Below are positions 1 through 11,407 of a stretch of DNA of 64,000 nt, one piece after another. The notes beneath the pieces are model-generated. The model was not told where the DNA came from. It worked only from the letters and a program-made list of their open reading frames with translations, and ran no database searches. The DNA is taken from positions 2,542,001 through 2,606,000 of the forward strand of contig CM065878.1 of the NCBI GenBank assembly GCA_033439255.1, in the 5' to 3' direction. Every line of letters begins with the position of its first letter. The first letter of the stretch is position 1. The position numbers and the translations under genes are program-made. The DNA is from Hericium rajendrae. Lineage: Eukaryota; Basidiomycota; Agaricomycetes; Russulales; Hericiaceae.

Positions 1-1
1 G

Positions 2-971
2 ACCATCCTCTTATTGCTGTGTTACAAGATCAAGTATCCCGAGAATTTCTTCCTGCTCCGAGGAAACCACGAATGTGCAAACGTCACGCGAGGTAATGTC
101 GCTTCTTCCCCGGCCGGAGCAACGTGTTTACCTTCTTATAGTCTACGGATTCTATGACGAGTGCAAACGTCGGTGTAACATCAAAACGTGGAAGACGTTT
201 ATCGACGTGTTCAATTGTTTGCCGATCGCGGCCATTGTCGCATCAAAGATCTTTTGTGTACACGGTGGTCTTTCGCCGTCCCTCCAAGCTATGGAGGACA
301 TCAAGGCGCTGCAACGACCGACGGACGTGCCGGACTATGGTCTTCTTAACGACCTATTATGGTCAGATCCTTCGGACTCGGCCGTGGAATGGGAGGACAA
401 CGAACGTGGGGTCAGCTATTGCTTCGGAAAGGCCATCATCAACGAGTTCCTCGTTCGTTATGATATGGACCTGATATGTCGAGCACATATGGTAGTCGAG
501 GATGGATATGAGTTCTGGAACGATCGGACGTTAGTAACAGTATTCAGTGCGCCTAATTACTGTGGAGGTAAGTCCGCTTCGGCCTTGTTCATCTGCATCT
601 ACTGATGGCTTTCTGCAGAGTTCGATAACTATGGTGCTTGCATGAGGTAGGGCCAACCGTCACTTCTGGCGGATTGCCGCTAAAATGACAATGTTCGTAG
701 CGTCTCCGAAGACTTACTATGCGCTTTCGAGCTACTCAAGCCATTGGACGGTCCAGCTTTGCGCAAGGAGATGACGAAGGCAAAGCGGAAAAGGTTGGCG
801 CCGTCTTCTATCTATCGAGAAGTCGTTGCTTACACGCTCTTGCAGTATGATGAATGCCACCTAAATCCCTTTTATTGCAAGTACTTCGGGTTGGGTTATA
901 CGATTATAGTTTATGTGTTACGCGACGACCCGAGTCTGCGTCCAGGGAGGCCGACCAGCGGATGGGTTTGA
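2..971 (+). CDS. PPZ1: PPZ-type serine/threonine protein phosphatase, C-terminal part (5' end outside window)
   Basis: This is the catalytic C-terminal half of a metal-dependent PP1-like phosphatase. The metal-binding motif LLRGNHE is at the left edge, followed by [22 protein letters not shown] and [12 protein letters not shown]. Two stretches match the fungal PPZ subfamily rather than PP1 itself: [19 protein letters not shown] before IKTWKTFID, and [17 protein letters not shown] near the end. Exons read as 2-92, 142-567, 619-646 (only 28 nt) and 701-971. PPZ enzymes are known fungal regulators of salt and potassium homeostasis and cell-wall integrity; that role is inferred by family. The last 40 or so codons after KAKRKR are not family-like, so an intron or an earlier end there is possible. 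The N-terminal extension typical of PPZ lies outside the window. Confidence 0.9.
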
Positions 972-1661
972 GAAGATGACTTTGCTCGGCTCGCTGATAG
1001 AGCATCTTCCGAGACCTGGCCTCGTCATTCTTCTCTATCTTATTCGTCATTGCTGATGCTCCTGCGGGGATGCATCAGAACCAGGACCACGCCTACATAG
1101 TCTGTGGATGTCGGCGATCTCTTGATTGCATTCTGTTTTCCGTCCCTCCTTTTTTCGCCTCATGCCCACGTTTCTGACGACGTCGAGATGCATGCTTTAC
1201 GACATTCATGCATAAACACTGATTAGCACCATCATCTCCGTTCACTTCTGCAGGGCATTTCCTCGTTCGAAATCACTATTTCTCTATCTGGGCCTTCCTC
1301 TGCCATTCGTTGTCTCTGCGTTTCTATCATGTTTATTTTCCCTCTGTGCTGTATACGTTACTGTGAAATACATTCTTCAAGTCGGATCTCTGGCATCTCA
1401 CCACAAACATCGCGGTATCTGCAGCGCGAAGAGCGCGTGAGTCATCCGCACTTACGGCCGGTGGCGCGTGACGCGCCGCGACGCGTCTTACGAAATGGCC
1501 ACGGGGGGCGCGTCGGCAGTTGTTGCATGTTTACTGTTGTACGCGTCGTGCGCGTCTCTGTTACTCGAATGGGTCGCCAACAAACACTTGGTCAGTCGTG
1601 ACTTCACCGAGACAAAGGTGTACAAGCTAACGAACAGGCGCGGAAAGGCAAATTCTTCGAT
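972..1661. other. Intergenic region between PPZ gene and DNA ligase gene
   Basis: This stretch should hold the phosphatase 3' UTR and the ligase promoter. It is pyrimidine-rich around 1120-1340. Short open frames at 1329-1601 and 1468-1704 have no recognisable domain or splice pattern. I see no RNA gene or mobile element. Confidence 0.5.
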
Positions 1662-4600
1662 ATGCCAGCAGGAAAGAAAGCGCCGCCACAACAGGCCAAT
1701 CTGAAGGATCTATGGGGTGGGAAGAAGGTCAAACAGGAGGACGCGGTCAAGAAGGAGGAGGTCGTGAAGAAGGAGGCCAGCGCGGTCGCTGCTTTGCGGC
1801 CGAGCGATCCAATGGACGAGGATGAGAAGCAGGAATCGCCAGGTGTGTGTCCGCGTGGATGCTCCTTTTGCCCGAGCTGAGACTGCGCGCTAGCGGAGGG
1901 CTCGAAGCGCAAGCAGCCGCCACAGAAGTCTCCAGGTATGTTACACCGTTTGTTCATATTTCGCGTGTCGTTCAATGCAGAGTAAAGCTCGCGCAGAACA
2001 GCCAAAAGCAAAGAAAAGACGTGTCATTGACTCTGATTCTGAGACCGAAGCATCATCAGCTGGTAAGACAGACACAGTTGAATCAACACACATCCTGACA
2101 TACAGCTCGGCCATAGCTCCAGAAACACGAAGTGTCAGCCCAGCCCCTCCGAAAGCTATATTCAAAGTAGGACCGCCTAGAGGAAAGAAGCCGAACGGGA
2201 CACCTGCTGGAGCCCCGGCAAAGCCGAAGGATAAGGCTGCGGCTGTTTCGGTTGCTGCCAAGCCGAAAGGCAAGGCGGAGCCGAAGGAGATACAGAAAGG
2301 TGGGAAGACGTGGAAATGGAGGGCGAAGAAGAGGCGGCCCAAGTCCCACGCAAACCGAAGGCGAAAGCGAAAGCTGCCACCAAAGAGACCCCTTTTACGA
2401 TAGCTAAAGGCAAGGCGAAACCGAAGAAGGTGCCGGAGAAGAAGAAGGAGGAGGAGAAGGAGGAAGAGGAAGAGGCAGAGGCAGAGGAGGCTGCTCAACC
2501 CCCGCCCAAGCCGAAGGCCAAGGCTGTCGCTAAAGAGGTTGCTCCTGCGAAGGTCAAAGGCAAACCGAAACCGAAGGTGCAGGAAGAGAAAGCTGAAGAT
2601 GTGGAGGCAGCAGAGGCTTCTTCTTCTGCGCCCGAAGAGGAAGTCGAAGATTCCGACGTCGAGGAAGAGCTGGAGGAGAAAGTGGCTTTTATAAAGTGCG
2701 CTTTTCATCTTTATACCCTCACTCATCTGACATCTGAACAGCGCTGAAGAAGCTCTGGGCCGGACACAAGATGTCGATATCAAAGGCGGATGGAAAGTTG
2801 GGGATTCGTACGTAGTCTCTCCAATTCGGTCCTGGATGATGCTTCATTATTCTATCCAGTGTACCATATGCTGCATTAGCCAAGGCGTTTGGTTTCATCG
2901 AGGCCACAACCAAACGATTAGAGAAGACTTCGCTCCTGACCAGCTTGTTCCTCCTGGTCATTCAGCGCAGCAAGGAGGAGGATACCGATTCGCTTCTGAA
3001 GACTGTCTATCTATGCATCAATCGGGTACGTGCCCTTTATGTGGAGATGGCGCTCTGGTCTTTACAAGTCACATACAGTTGTGCCCGGACTATGTTGGCA
3101 TCGAGCTCGGTATCGGCGAAAGTCTATTAATCAAAGCTATCGGTGAATCAACGGGACGCAGCACCAGCATCGTTAAATCAGACCTCAAGAAAGAAGGCGA
3201 CCTAGGGCTCGTCGCCATGGTACGGCGGCGTAGTTCATTCATGCCTTATTCCACTCATATCTTCTGTCTGTAGAATTCGAAGGCTAGCCAGAAAGTGCTG
3301 TTCAAGCCCAAACCTCTGACCGTCCCCTTTGTGTTCACAAACCTCAAAGAAATTGCGCTCAGCACTGGACATGCTGTATGTCGATCGCCGCTCTCCTTTC
3401 CCCTAGCTATACTGACTAAATGGCCTTAATCTAAGTCCCAAAACAAGAAAGTGTCCATCGTCACCAAGTTGCTTGCCGCGTGCCAGGGCCAAGAGGCGAA
3501 GTACATCGTTCGCAGTCTGGAGGGCAAACTGAGGATAGGAAACGCGGAGCGCACTGTGCTCGTAGCGCTCGCTCATGCAGCTGTGCTTGCAGAGCAAGAA
3601 AAAGGTACGATTCTCGAACACCTACCTGACTTTCTGGCTAAGCTTTTCCAAAGCTGGGAAACGGTGGAACAAGGAGAAACTCGCCCTGCGATTGGAGGAG
3701 GGCGCCCACGTCGTGAAGTCCGTGTATAGGTACAGACTATTCTATGCATGCATATCTTTCTACTGACTGGATCACTGCAGCGAATTGCCGAGCTACGATC
3801 TGGTCGTCCCGCGTTGCTGGAAGTGGGCATCAGCGACCTGCGCGAGCGGTGCAAACTGACGCCGGGCGTGCCTCTAAAGCCCATGCTCGCGAAGCCGACC
3901 AAGGCGATCGGCGAGGTGCTCGATCGGTTCGAGGGCAAGCACTTCACGTGCGAGTACAAATACGATGGCGAGCGTGCGCAAGTACACATGTTGGAGGATG
4001 GGACTGTCGGTGTGTTCAGTCGGAATTCGGAGGACATGAGCAAGAAGTATCCGGATCTCGTTGAGCAGCTTCCGCATGTGAGTCTTGCGTCTGTCGGCGA
4101 CTACAGCGCGTCATTGATTGGTTTCGGTATAGTGCATCAAGGAGAACACGAAGTCGTTTGTCCTGGATGCGGAGGCTGTGGCTATCGACCGTACTACAGG
4201 AAGACTCATGCCGTTCCAAGAGCTCAGCAAACGGAAGCGGAAAGACGTCAAAGTGGAGGACATCCAAGTGCGCGTCTGTCTCTTCGCCTTTGATCTGCTC
4301 TACTTGAATGGCGAGGTACGCGAACACACCAATCCTCCTGAGCCGGAAAATCTGACCGCGCATGCAGCCTCTCCTTCAACACACTCTATCTGAGCGACGA
4401 AAACTCCTATGGGAGCACTTTGAACCCGTCAATTTTGAGTTCCAGTTTGCCAAATCATCCGACATCGAGTCTACAGAGGACATCCAGGCGTTCTTGGATG
4501 AGAGCGTGAAGGATGGCTGCGAAGGCCTGATGGTGAAGATGCTGGAGACCGAGGCTAGCCATTACGAACCCAGTCGACGCAGTGTCAACTGGCTTAAGGT

Positions 4601-5279
4601 GCGCGTCAAATGCCTGCTCACTGCTGGCCGAAATATTCATGATCCTCTAGCTGAAGAAGGACTACCTAGCCGGTGTCGGCGATTCACTCGACCTCGTGGT
4701 GGTCGGCGGGTACTACGGCAAGGGCAAGCGCACGAACGTGTACGGCGCGTTCCTGCTGGCCTGCTACGACGCGGACTCGGAGGAATTCCAGACAATATGC
4801 AAGATCGGCACGGGCTTCAGCGACGAGGCGCTTGCTGCGCACTACGAGGCGCTCAAGCCGCTCGAGATCCTGAAGTGCCGCGGCGACGTCAAGGCGGGCG
4901 GCGTGAAGCCCGACGTCTGGTTCGAGCCGCGCGTGGTGTGGGAGGTGCTGACGGCGGATCTGAGTTTGAGTCCTGTGTATACGGCGGCGATGGGTCTGGT
5001 GAGTGGCGCTTGTAGCTCTGCGGTATTTCGAGGCTTATTTCGCCGATAGGTTGACCAGCGCGGGATATCCTTACGGTTTCCCCGGTTCCTTCGGATTCGG
5101 GATGACAAGAGCGCTGAGGATGCGACGGGGCCTGACCAAGTAAGCATTACGGATTGTGGGCTGAGGGCATGGCTGATCGTTGCGCGCAGGTCGCAGAGAT
5201 GTACGAGCGGCAGGTGCTGTCCCAGGGCAATAGCAAGAAGAAGAAGGGGGACGGGGATGGCGACGACGGGTTCTGGTAA
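1662..5279 (+). CDS. LIG1: ATP-dependent DNA ligase I
   Basis: Seals nicks during Okazaki-fragment maturation and repair in the nucleus. The start [18 protein letters not shown] contains a PCNA-box-like QANLKDLW. A long Lys/Glu/Pro/Ala-rich, low-complexity N-terminal region follows. The DNA-binding domain begins around 2764 ([21 protein letters not shown]) and runs through [15 protein letters not shown]. The adenylation motif [10 protein letters not shown] carries the catalytic Lys codon at 3958-3960. Later motifs are [30 protein letters not shown] and [12 protein letters not shown], and the protein ends in GDDGFW. About a dozen short introns separate these blocks. The first two or three exon joins (1840-2100) are not resolved. 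Around 2302 the frame needs one more G to stay continuous, which I read as a probable sequence error. The catalytic core is intact and the length is normal for a fungal ligase I. Confidence 0.95.
3958..3960 (+). other. Catalytic lysine codon of DNA ligase I
   Basis: AAA codon inside the EYKYDGER motif. By family knowledge this Lys forms the covalent AMP intermediate of ATP-dependent ligases. Confidence 0.9.
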
Positions 5280-5396
5280 TTTATTTGTTCGTATGACATC
5301 GTGCTTGCATGCTGGCTGTATATCACACGGGTACGAGAACGCGGAGGAAGCAGGCTTCCGAGAAGGTATATCTATAAGAAAATCGAGCGTATATGA

Positions 5397-6024
5397 TTAC
5401 TTGGGCGCAGCTGGCGGTTCTGCCTGGGCAGCCTCGATGGCCTGCATCACCTTGCCTTTGGAGCCGGCAGCCAGTTTTTCCTGCTCCTTCCGCTCCTTGC
5501 CACCCCTGTACCAGTAGTTTACGAATCGGTACTCCTGCGTGAGCTGGGCCGTCGCGTTCGTCGCATGGCAGGCGAAGAGAAGGTAATTCCGGGGCTGGAC
5601 TCGCCATGCTGCAGATAGGTGTCAGTTGTGGACTGTCAAGGCATCATGCATAAGGGAATACTGACCGAAACGCATGAAGACGAGGCTGCGAGGAAACTCC
5701 GGTCAGTACACGTCGGAGTGGAACTTCTGCACACGACTGTCACTCACGAGTAAGAAGCCAGTGCGGTCGTCATTGGGCCGGAGATGACCTCCTCATCCTT
5801 GCTCAAGTCGGCGATGGCAGCGAGAGGCAGACCCCAGTTTGCGACCTAGAAACTGGTGAGATGTCGCTCAAGCAGGCGACGGAGTGTCACGCACTGGTCC
5901 CCAGAAGTGAGTACCTGGACGCGATTAAGTCAGCTCGGACGATGCTGCAGGAAAAGCGGGACGTACTGAAGAAATATTCGCGAGCGGCTGGGGAGCGCAG
6001 CCAGTTGACGAAGGTAGAGGCCAT
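5397..6024 (-). CDS. MPC1: Mitochondrial pyruvate carrier subunit 1
   Basis: Small inner-membrane protein that imports pyruvate into mitochondria with an MPC2/3 partner. Spliced reading gives [20 protein letters not shown], then [58 protein letters not shown], and [20 protein letters not shown], ending PPAAPK. These are the hallmark MPC1 motifs. Exons on the minus strand are 6024-5967, 5914-5895, 5845-5748, 5685-5666 and 5608-5397. The second and fourth are each only 20 nt, and both are needed to keep the family motifs in frame. Total length of about 135 residues is normal. The start at 6024 sits in a good context (CCCATGGCC). A longer in-frame start at 6099 exists but adds a non-family Pro/Ser-rich leader. 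The gene converges with DNA ligase, with about 120 bp between stops. Confidence 0.93.
5666..5685 (-). other. MPC1: 20-nt microexon of MPC1 (encodes LVFMRF)
   Basis: Flanked by an acceptor CAG at 5686-5688 and a donor GTCAGT at 5660-5665 on the minus strand. It joins …ALASYS to AWRVQPRN in frame. Confidence 0.85.
5895..5914 (-). other. MPC1: 20-nt microexon of MPC1 (encodes the THFWGP segment)
   Basis: Flanked on the minus strand by CAG (5915-5917) and GTGCGT (5889-5894). It supplies the conserved THFWGP between exon 1 (…YFFS) and exon 3 (VANWGLP). Without it both phases break. Confidence 0.85.
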
Positions 6025-6412
6025 GGGGGCAGGAGGTGACGGAGAGAATGGTGGATCTGGCGCTGGGCAGGATGTATGGACGGCAGGCGCGCTTCCCACG
6101 GCCCGTTAGCGGACGATGTGTACAGTGCACTGACTCGAGCTTCTGGCGCAGCGCCCTCTGACGTTGTTCGTTAATCCAGCATCATAAGAAAGCATAGTTC
6201 TTTCGGCGTCGTGAAGCTGCGAAGAATGCTTTCTGTCGTACAGACTCCGACCCTGGACCTCCTGGAAAAGGCAATAGCAGCTTCACCACGTTGCGAGACA
6301 CAAATGCAAGCCTCGGCGCCTGGTCCCTCCATCTCCTTGTTTATACCCACTACATACCTCATCCCTCCCCTCACTCTCTTCCTGATACCCTCGTTGCTCG
6401 TCTCTGCTCACG

Positions 6413-7893
6413 ATGAGTTCATACTACCCATACGGAGCGCCCCAATACGCTGGCGGCGCTAGCCAGCCCCAGGGAGGATACCAATACCCAGGATACTACC
6501 AGCAGCAGCCCCAGCAGCAGTATGTCCAGCAACAACCCGCCATGGCGCAGTATGGCTCAGTGCCATTCCCAGCTGGATACGCATCGCCGCCCGTCCAGCC
6601 TGCCCCAATATCCATACAGCCGTCGCGCTCCACTCGCTCTCAGACACCCCACCCCGGGCCCCAGCGCAGGCACACCACGACCTCGCATGGTCACACGACT
6701 GCTATGAACGCGGGCGCGGCAGCGATGCGGCCACTTCGCTCCGCGTTGAAGTCTAGACCCGAACGCGCGAAGACGAGTATCACCGCCGTGCCTCTCAACC
6801 GGACCAGGACGACCTCGGGGGGCGAGAGCCGTATCCGCAATAACTCCATATCGCGCACTCGCACCAACTCGAGCGCTCGCGCCGATCCAGGTAAGTTCTC
6901 GCTCATCCGACTCTTCCGGCCGTGTCCTTACGCCATGTCTTCCATCGCAGTGCACATATTCCTCGCCATAGAGCCACCGGCGACTCTGGACGTGAGCAAC
7001 ATCGCGTCTCCGGTGACCATTCAAGAGCTGAAGGACGCCATCATCTCGATGTGGCATCCCGGAATCACCTACGAGCACACGTCGCCGTCTGGCACACACT
7101 GGCACGCCCGCCTCGGCGAAAACCCATGGAACATGCGGCACCCGTATCGAGAGAAGTAGGTCCTCCTTCGTCGCGTCCATTCTTGATGTCAATCTTTACG
7201 ATCAGGGTCCAGCAGATGGTCTGCAAGATCTTTTGGGTGATGGGCAACCTGGTCAGTCAACCCTCTGCCTTGCCGTATCGATAGCGCAGCCACAAACCGT
7301 GCTTTGACGCTGCAGGGCTACACCTACCTCTCCTCCATCAACACCGGACACTCAGTGAGCATCTGCGCGCGCGCACGTCCAGGTATGATCTCATAGATCG
7401 ATCCAGTTTAAATCTCCACGCCTCGTGTTCGTGAGAGACACGGCGGACCCGGGCGCCCACTTCTTCTCGATGACGTTGGACCGGAAGAACACCGTCGTGA
7501 CGTTCGTCGACCCGCCCGCGTCGCTCAGCCAGTCCTTGCGCCTGCAGCTCAACACGACGTTCCGCGGCAGCATCGCCGAGGACGACCTGTCCGACGCCAA
7601 CGTATACCGGCTGTGGCTCAATAAAAGCCTGGATTGTGCGTGCCTGCGCTCCCCTGTACACCCGTGCTTACCTTTCCATGCATTGTGCAGCACCGGAGAT
7701 GGACAAGGATCTCTTCCTCGCGCATATATTGAAGAACATCAACGAGATGGCGTTCAAGCTCGACGCGAGCGTGCCCATGGCGCGCCGCGGCCTCTTCGGG
7801 CTCGGCGGGCGGCAGGAGATGTGGATATTCAAGGGCTCGCCCCACTGGTGGACCAGCACGACGCGACGGACGAGCCGCGAACGGCGCTCATGA
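6413..7893 (+). CDS. Uncharacterised six-exon protein with Tyr/Gln/Pro-rich and Arg/Ser-rich N-terminus
   Basis: I do not recognise a named family. The first 45 residues are rich in Tyr, Gln, Gly and Pro (MSSYYPYGAPQYAGG…, then a Q-rich run). Residues 60-155 form a basic, Ser/Thr/Arg-rich, probably disordered stretch. A folded-looking C-terminal half follows: VHIFLAIEPPATLDV, a block with TYEHTSPSGTHWHARLGENP, KIFWVMGNLGYTYLSSINTG, SPRLVFVRDTADPGAHFFSM, and a final part with WIFKGSPHWW. Exons: 6413-6890, 6951-7155, 7206-7251, 7316-7354, 7407-7635, 7691-7893. All joins have GT-AG and keep one frame, which supports a real gene. The regular Trp/His/Gly motifs suggest a conserved domain, perhaps one limited to basidiomycetes. 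It converges with the fucosyltransferase-like gene to its right. Confidence 0.8.
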
Positions 7894-8336
7894 TATCAAG
7901 CGGTCTCGGGTTGCAATGGATCTTTCTCATCTTCACGGTCTCCATGGTGCACGGTGTCTATACGTACTTGTATATTATTCTGTCCTAGTATCTCTCTGTG
8001 CCATAGTCACGACTTATCACGATCTCTAGATCATGATGCGGCAGCATACATAGTTGTCTCCTCATACGCACTTACGCCAATGGTATTGCCAAATTGACTA
8101 GACCCTACACGGTGATGCGGTCCATGTATCGTTACAAATAATCTATGTTCATTAAATAAATAGTGATGGTAGTGTCAAGTCCGTGTGTTGAATATTGTAC
8201 CGCAGCTTTTAGGGTATGGGTGGTGGGGTGGTGGAGTGGTGGATACATTGTGGGCGTATACAGACGTGCGCAACGACCGAAAGACCCGAGCGATGAATGA
8301 ACGTAGAAACACAGCCAGATCACATCGTCAACCAGC
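7894..8336. other. Convergent intergenic spacer
   Basis: Spacer of about 440 bp between two converging genes, AT-richer than the flanks, presumably holding both 3' UTRs. AATAAA-like strings occur around 8141-8160. No gene is seen. Confidence 0.5.
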
Positions 8337-10642
8337 TCAGTCGAGCAGGATAGTCCGCGGATCCGCCCCGCGTGCCGCGCGCATGTTCATGATCCCCCCT
8401 GCGACAGAGCTCATCGCGTGCGCGTAGAAGTAAGCCGAGCGCGCGAGCACCGCCTGCTCGACGAGCGCGCGCACGTCCGTCAGCAGCAGGGGCCAGCCGA
8501 ACTCCTGGCGGTCCTCGATCGTCAGCAGGTCGTTGAGGAACACAGCGCCCCCGTTCGCGATGGTGTCCAGGGCCTCTGGATCGCGCTCGTCCGTCGCGAT
8601 GTAGAACCTGCGGATCAAGATTAGCTACAACCATCAAAAGTGATGATCGAGACTCACGGATCGTCGGGGAGTGGTGGCCGGCGCGAGAGCTGCGTCGGGT
8701 CCGCCACAGCGCCCGGGATGTCGTACGTCTTCAGCTCCGACAGGCCGATGAGCGTCTGGCGGCCCGCAGCCAGGTGCTTTTTCACCCGCGCTATGTGCGC
8801 CTCCGCACTGCTTTCCATCGCCCAGCCCAGCTTGACGACTGGCGCCGGCATCAGTAACTGAATGCGGTGATGGTGATACGGCACTTACAGTCGCCGCGTC
8901 GCATGTGTGCGCCCATCCATAGGCGCCCTTCGGTCATATCAGACATGCGCTGGGCGAGTTTGTCTGCTAGCTCGAAGACCTTGGGGAACGCGTGTAGGTG
9001 ATGCAGCGCCATGTCTGCAAAGACTGCACGGGCTTTCATGGTGGTGAAGCGGAGAGCACCCTTTCAGATTGTGAGTCAACGGTACACGAAGGTAGACGCT
9101 CTGCAACGTACGGGTTTCCGGTTCAGATGTGTTTCGCCCTCGAGGAGGACGACATCGGCGTCTACATCCCCATATTCTTCCTTGAAGCCCCGTATTGTGT
9201 TACGCGGGACGACCTGTCGAACGGGTTCTACAACCGTTTTAGTGTAGTCCATGCCCAGGCTGTGGGTACGTCTACGATTAGCGTCGCACGCATCAACACT
9301 ATCTGAAGCCGACTTACGCGCCGCGGAAAGTGTAAAGCACCTCCCAGCCATTGCCACGAAGGAGCTCCTCGAGCTCTTTATCGGTGGTGATGTCGTATAT
9401 CTCATGAACGCCATTTGTCTCCAGAATGCCCCGGACTTGCTCGAAATCCAGGACAAATTTGTCCTTTCCATGGCCTCTACAAGCACGTCATGAACGCGCG
9501 TTGTCGGCACCGATTCTTGCCAGCGGCCGCGTCGCCCCGTCGATTCATCTTCGTCACCAATTATCCAGTCCCCGCGCTCCCGCATATCCTCGGGTATGAA
9601 GTCCACGCGATTCGTACCCGTAGGATCGTACCAGTCGTTGTGGATGACATACAGCGACGGCGTGTGCGAGGCATTCGTCTCAAACACGGACGGACTGGTG
9701 TGGTACGAATCACGTTGCCACGCGCCGTTGCTGAACTCCAGCCCGTCCGAGAGGCCGTGCAGGCGCAGATAGTCGGAGACGAGGATGGCGGGGTGCGCCT
9801 GGCGCAGGAGCGGCATGTCCAGCATGATGGACATCGGGATGCGCCATCCCATCTGTTCTTCCATGGGCAGAGACTCCCATTCGGTCCAGCCGATGGCGTG
9901 GCCCCTGTTGACCATGACAGCATAGTCTGCGCAGACGTCGCTAAACGGCGGATCAGCATGGCTCTTCAATCACTCAGCGCGCTTCAGACACGCACATGTG
10001 ATACTCGCACGCGCGGGCGTATACGAAAGATGGCAGAACCAGTACTCGGTTCAGGAGTTTGGCCTGGATGAGCGCGGCTTCGATGATGTATCTGACCTGC
10101 TGCGGTGATAAATTGTCTGTTGCGCGCGAATCAGATGACGGCACGCACGTTGTTCCATCCCAACCCCAGACTGAAATCGCGCACGAAAAACCATTTGTGC
10201 CCTTTACCAGATCTCTAAGTTCCTCCAGGCTCAATTCTTCCGATGTCACTATGTTCGCTGAAGGAGATGGGGTAATGGGAGGGTCTGGCGTTGTATGGGT
10301 CGCCGCGGTCCGCGTTGCTTCTGGCAGCTCTGTCGTGAGCAGCTCAGAAGGTAAATTATGTGCAGGAGGAGGCCGAAAAACGGATGGCAGCTTAAAATGC
10401 CACTCCTTCGGTGTCGCGATGGCATCCGCACCGCTGAAAGCGCCGAAGACAAGAATGTGGAAGAGAATGCCGGACAGCGCCGCTGTTGCGAAGAAGAGGC
10501 CGACGTTGGCGATACGGGTGCCGGGGAGTATTTGGCACTTTCGGCGGTGGCGGGGCGAGTGCGCAGAGTATGGGGGCAGGAGGGGAGACATCCTGTCGCT
10601 CGGACTGTACGCCATGGCCTTCGTCGTGAATGCCAGATCCAA
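8337..10642 (-). CDS. GDP-fucose protein O-fucosyltransferase-like type II membrane protein
   Basis: A likely Golgi/ER glycosyltransferase. The N-terminus is cytosolic-type and basic. One hydrophobic anchor follows near residues 45-70 (IANVGLFFATAALSGILFHI, then LVFGAF), and after it a Ser/Pro-rich stem. The lumenal part begins with QVRYIIEAALIQAKLLNRVL, VLPSFVYARACEY and DVCADYAVMVNRGHAIGWTE. It carries the diagnostic basic motif GAHMRRGDC near 8900, the HxRRxD-type peptide that binds GDP-fucose in O-fucosyltransferases, and ends with RFYIATDERDPEAL…FLNDLLTIEDR. Exons run from 10642 leftwards. In the second large exon the frame slips by one base near 9472-9475 (VHDVLVE to GKDKFVLDFEQ), which I take as a sequence error. 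The acceptor substrate cannot be told from sequence; members of this broad family act on proteins or other glycans. Confidence 0.82.
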
Positions 10643-10710
10643 ACGAAGTGACGTACTGGAGGGACGGGGGAACGCGAGCGGGAGGATAGGTGAATGGTGA
10701 TGAACGCCGG

Positions 10711-10718
10711 TTTATATA
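10711..10718 (-). promoter_or_regulatory. TATA box upstream of the fucosyltransferase-like gene
   Basis: The minus strand reads TTATATAAA about 70 nt upstream of the start codon at 10642, a plausible core promoter element. Confidence 0.5.
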
Positions 10719-11398
10719 ACAACAGGTGCTCGTCCTCCCGTCGATGATCGTAAGCCCTCGCCGAGATCGAATCGGTTCGGTTAAATAGCATGGCGCGCCT
10801 ATCATTTCATCGACAATTGTGCGCCTGTCATCTCTAGACTACCGACACAGCCCAGCGCCCGAAACCTCCTCAAACTTACCTTGACACCTACGTCACGACA
10901 CATTACAGCGACAAGCAGATTGATTCAACTGACAGTGCCATTGTACAGAAGTACTGTTGTATCCTTGTCTACTGGTGACGCCTATCAAAAAGGTCGCCGT
11001 AATCTGCTGAGGATGAGTACAGTAGTAACTTGAAGTCTATTTCCTACACGAACATCCCGCAGCTGGCCGTTCTCTCCGCACACTGACAGTGCCTGGCCGA
11101 AGGTGGTGCTTCTCTGTCGAAGTACAGAGTCAGTTTCCCCTGCCGCCCAGGGCAAGTCCATCTCAAGCCCGATTCGATGACCGCGTGACCCGAAACTTTG
11201 CGTCCGTGACCCTTGGCGCAACTGCGTACGACGGTTGCGCTATCATCATGGTACGTCGCAAGCATGCAACTTGCAAGTGCCTCAGATGTCTGAATCCACG
11301 TAGAGCCCGCCCAGAGCAAGTTCGACTCTTCTCTTTTGCACTGCGCGGATCAACAATGGAAACTACACGCAGTGCAAGGGTCTAATGCGGATAGCATA
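10719..11398. other. Intergenic region left of the nested transposon
   Basis: Upstream sequence of the minus-strand fucosyltransferase-like gene. Open frames at 10985-11221 and 11044-11319 lack domains. Nothing else is supported. Confidence 0.4.
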
Positions 11399-11407
11399 GC
11401 GGTCGAC
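11399..11407. repeat. Left 9-bp target site duplication of outer transposon
   Basis: GCGGTCGAC, identical to 13803-13811. Neighbouring bases on either side differ, so the match is exactly nine. Confidence 0.9.

Noticed and set aside
1941-2783. 280-codon open frame on the minus strand
   Set aside because: It lies antisense to the Lys/Glu-rich N-terminus of DNA ligase I. Low-complexity codons give long Leu/Phe/Arg antisense frames, and no domain is visible.
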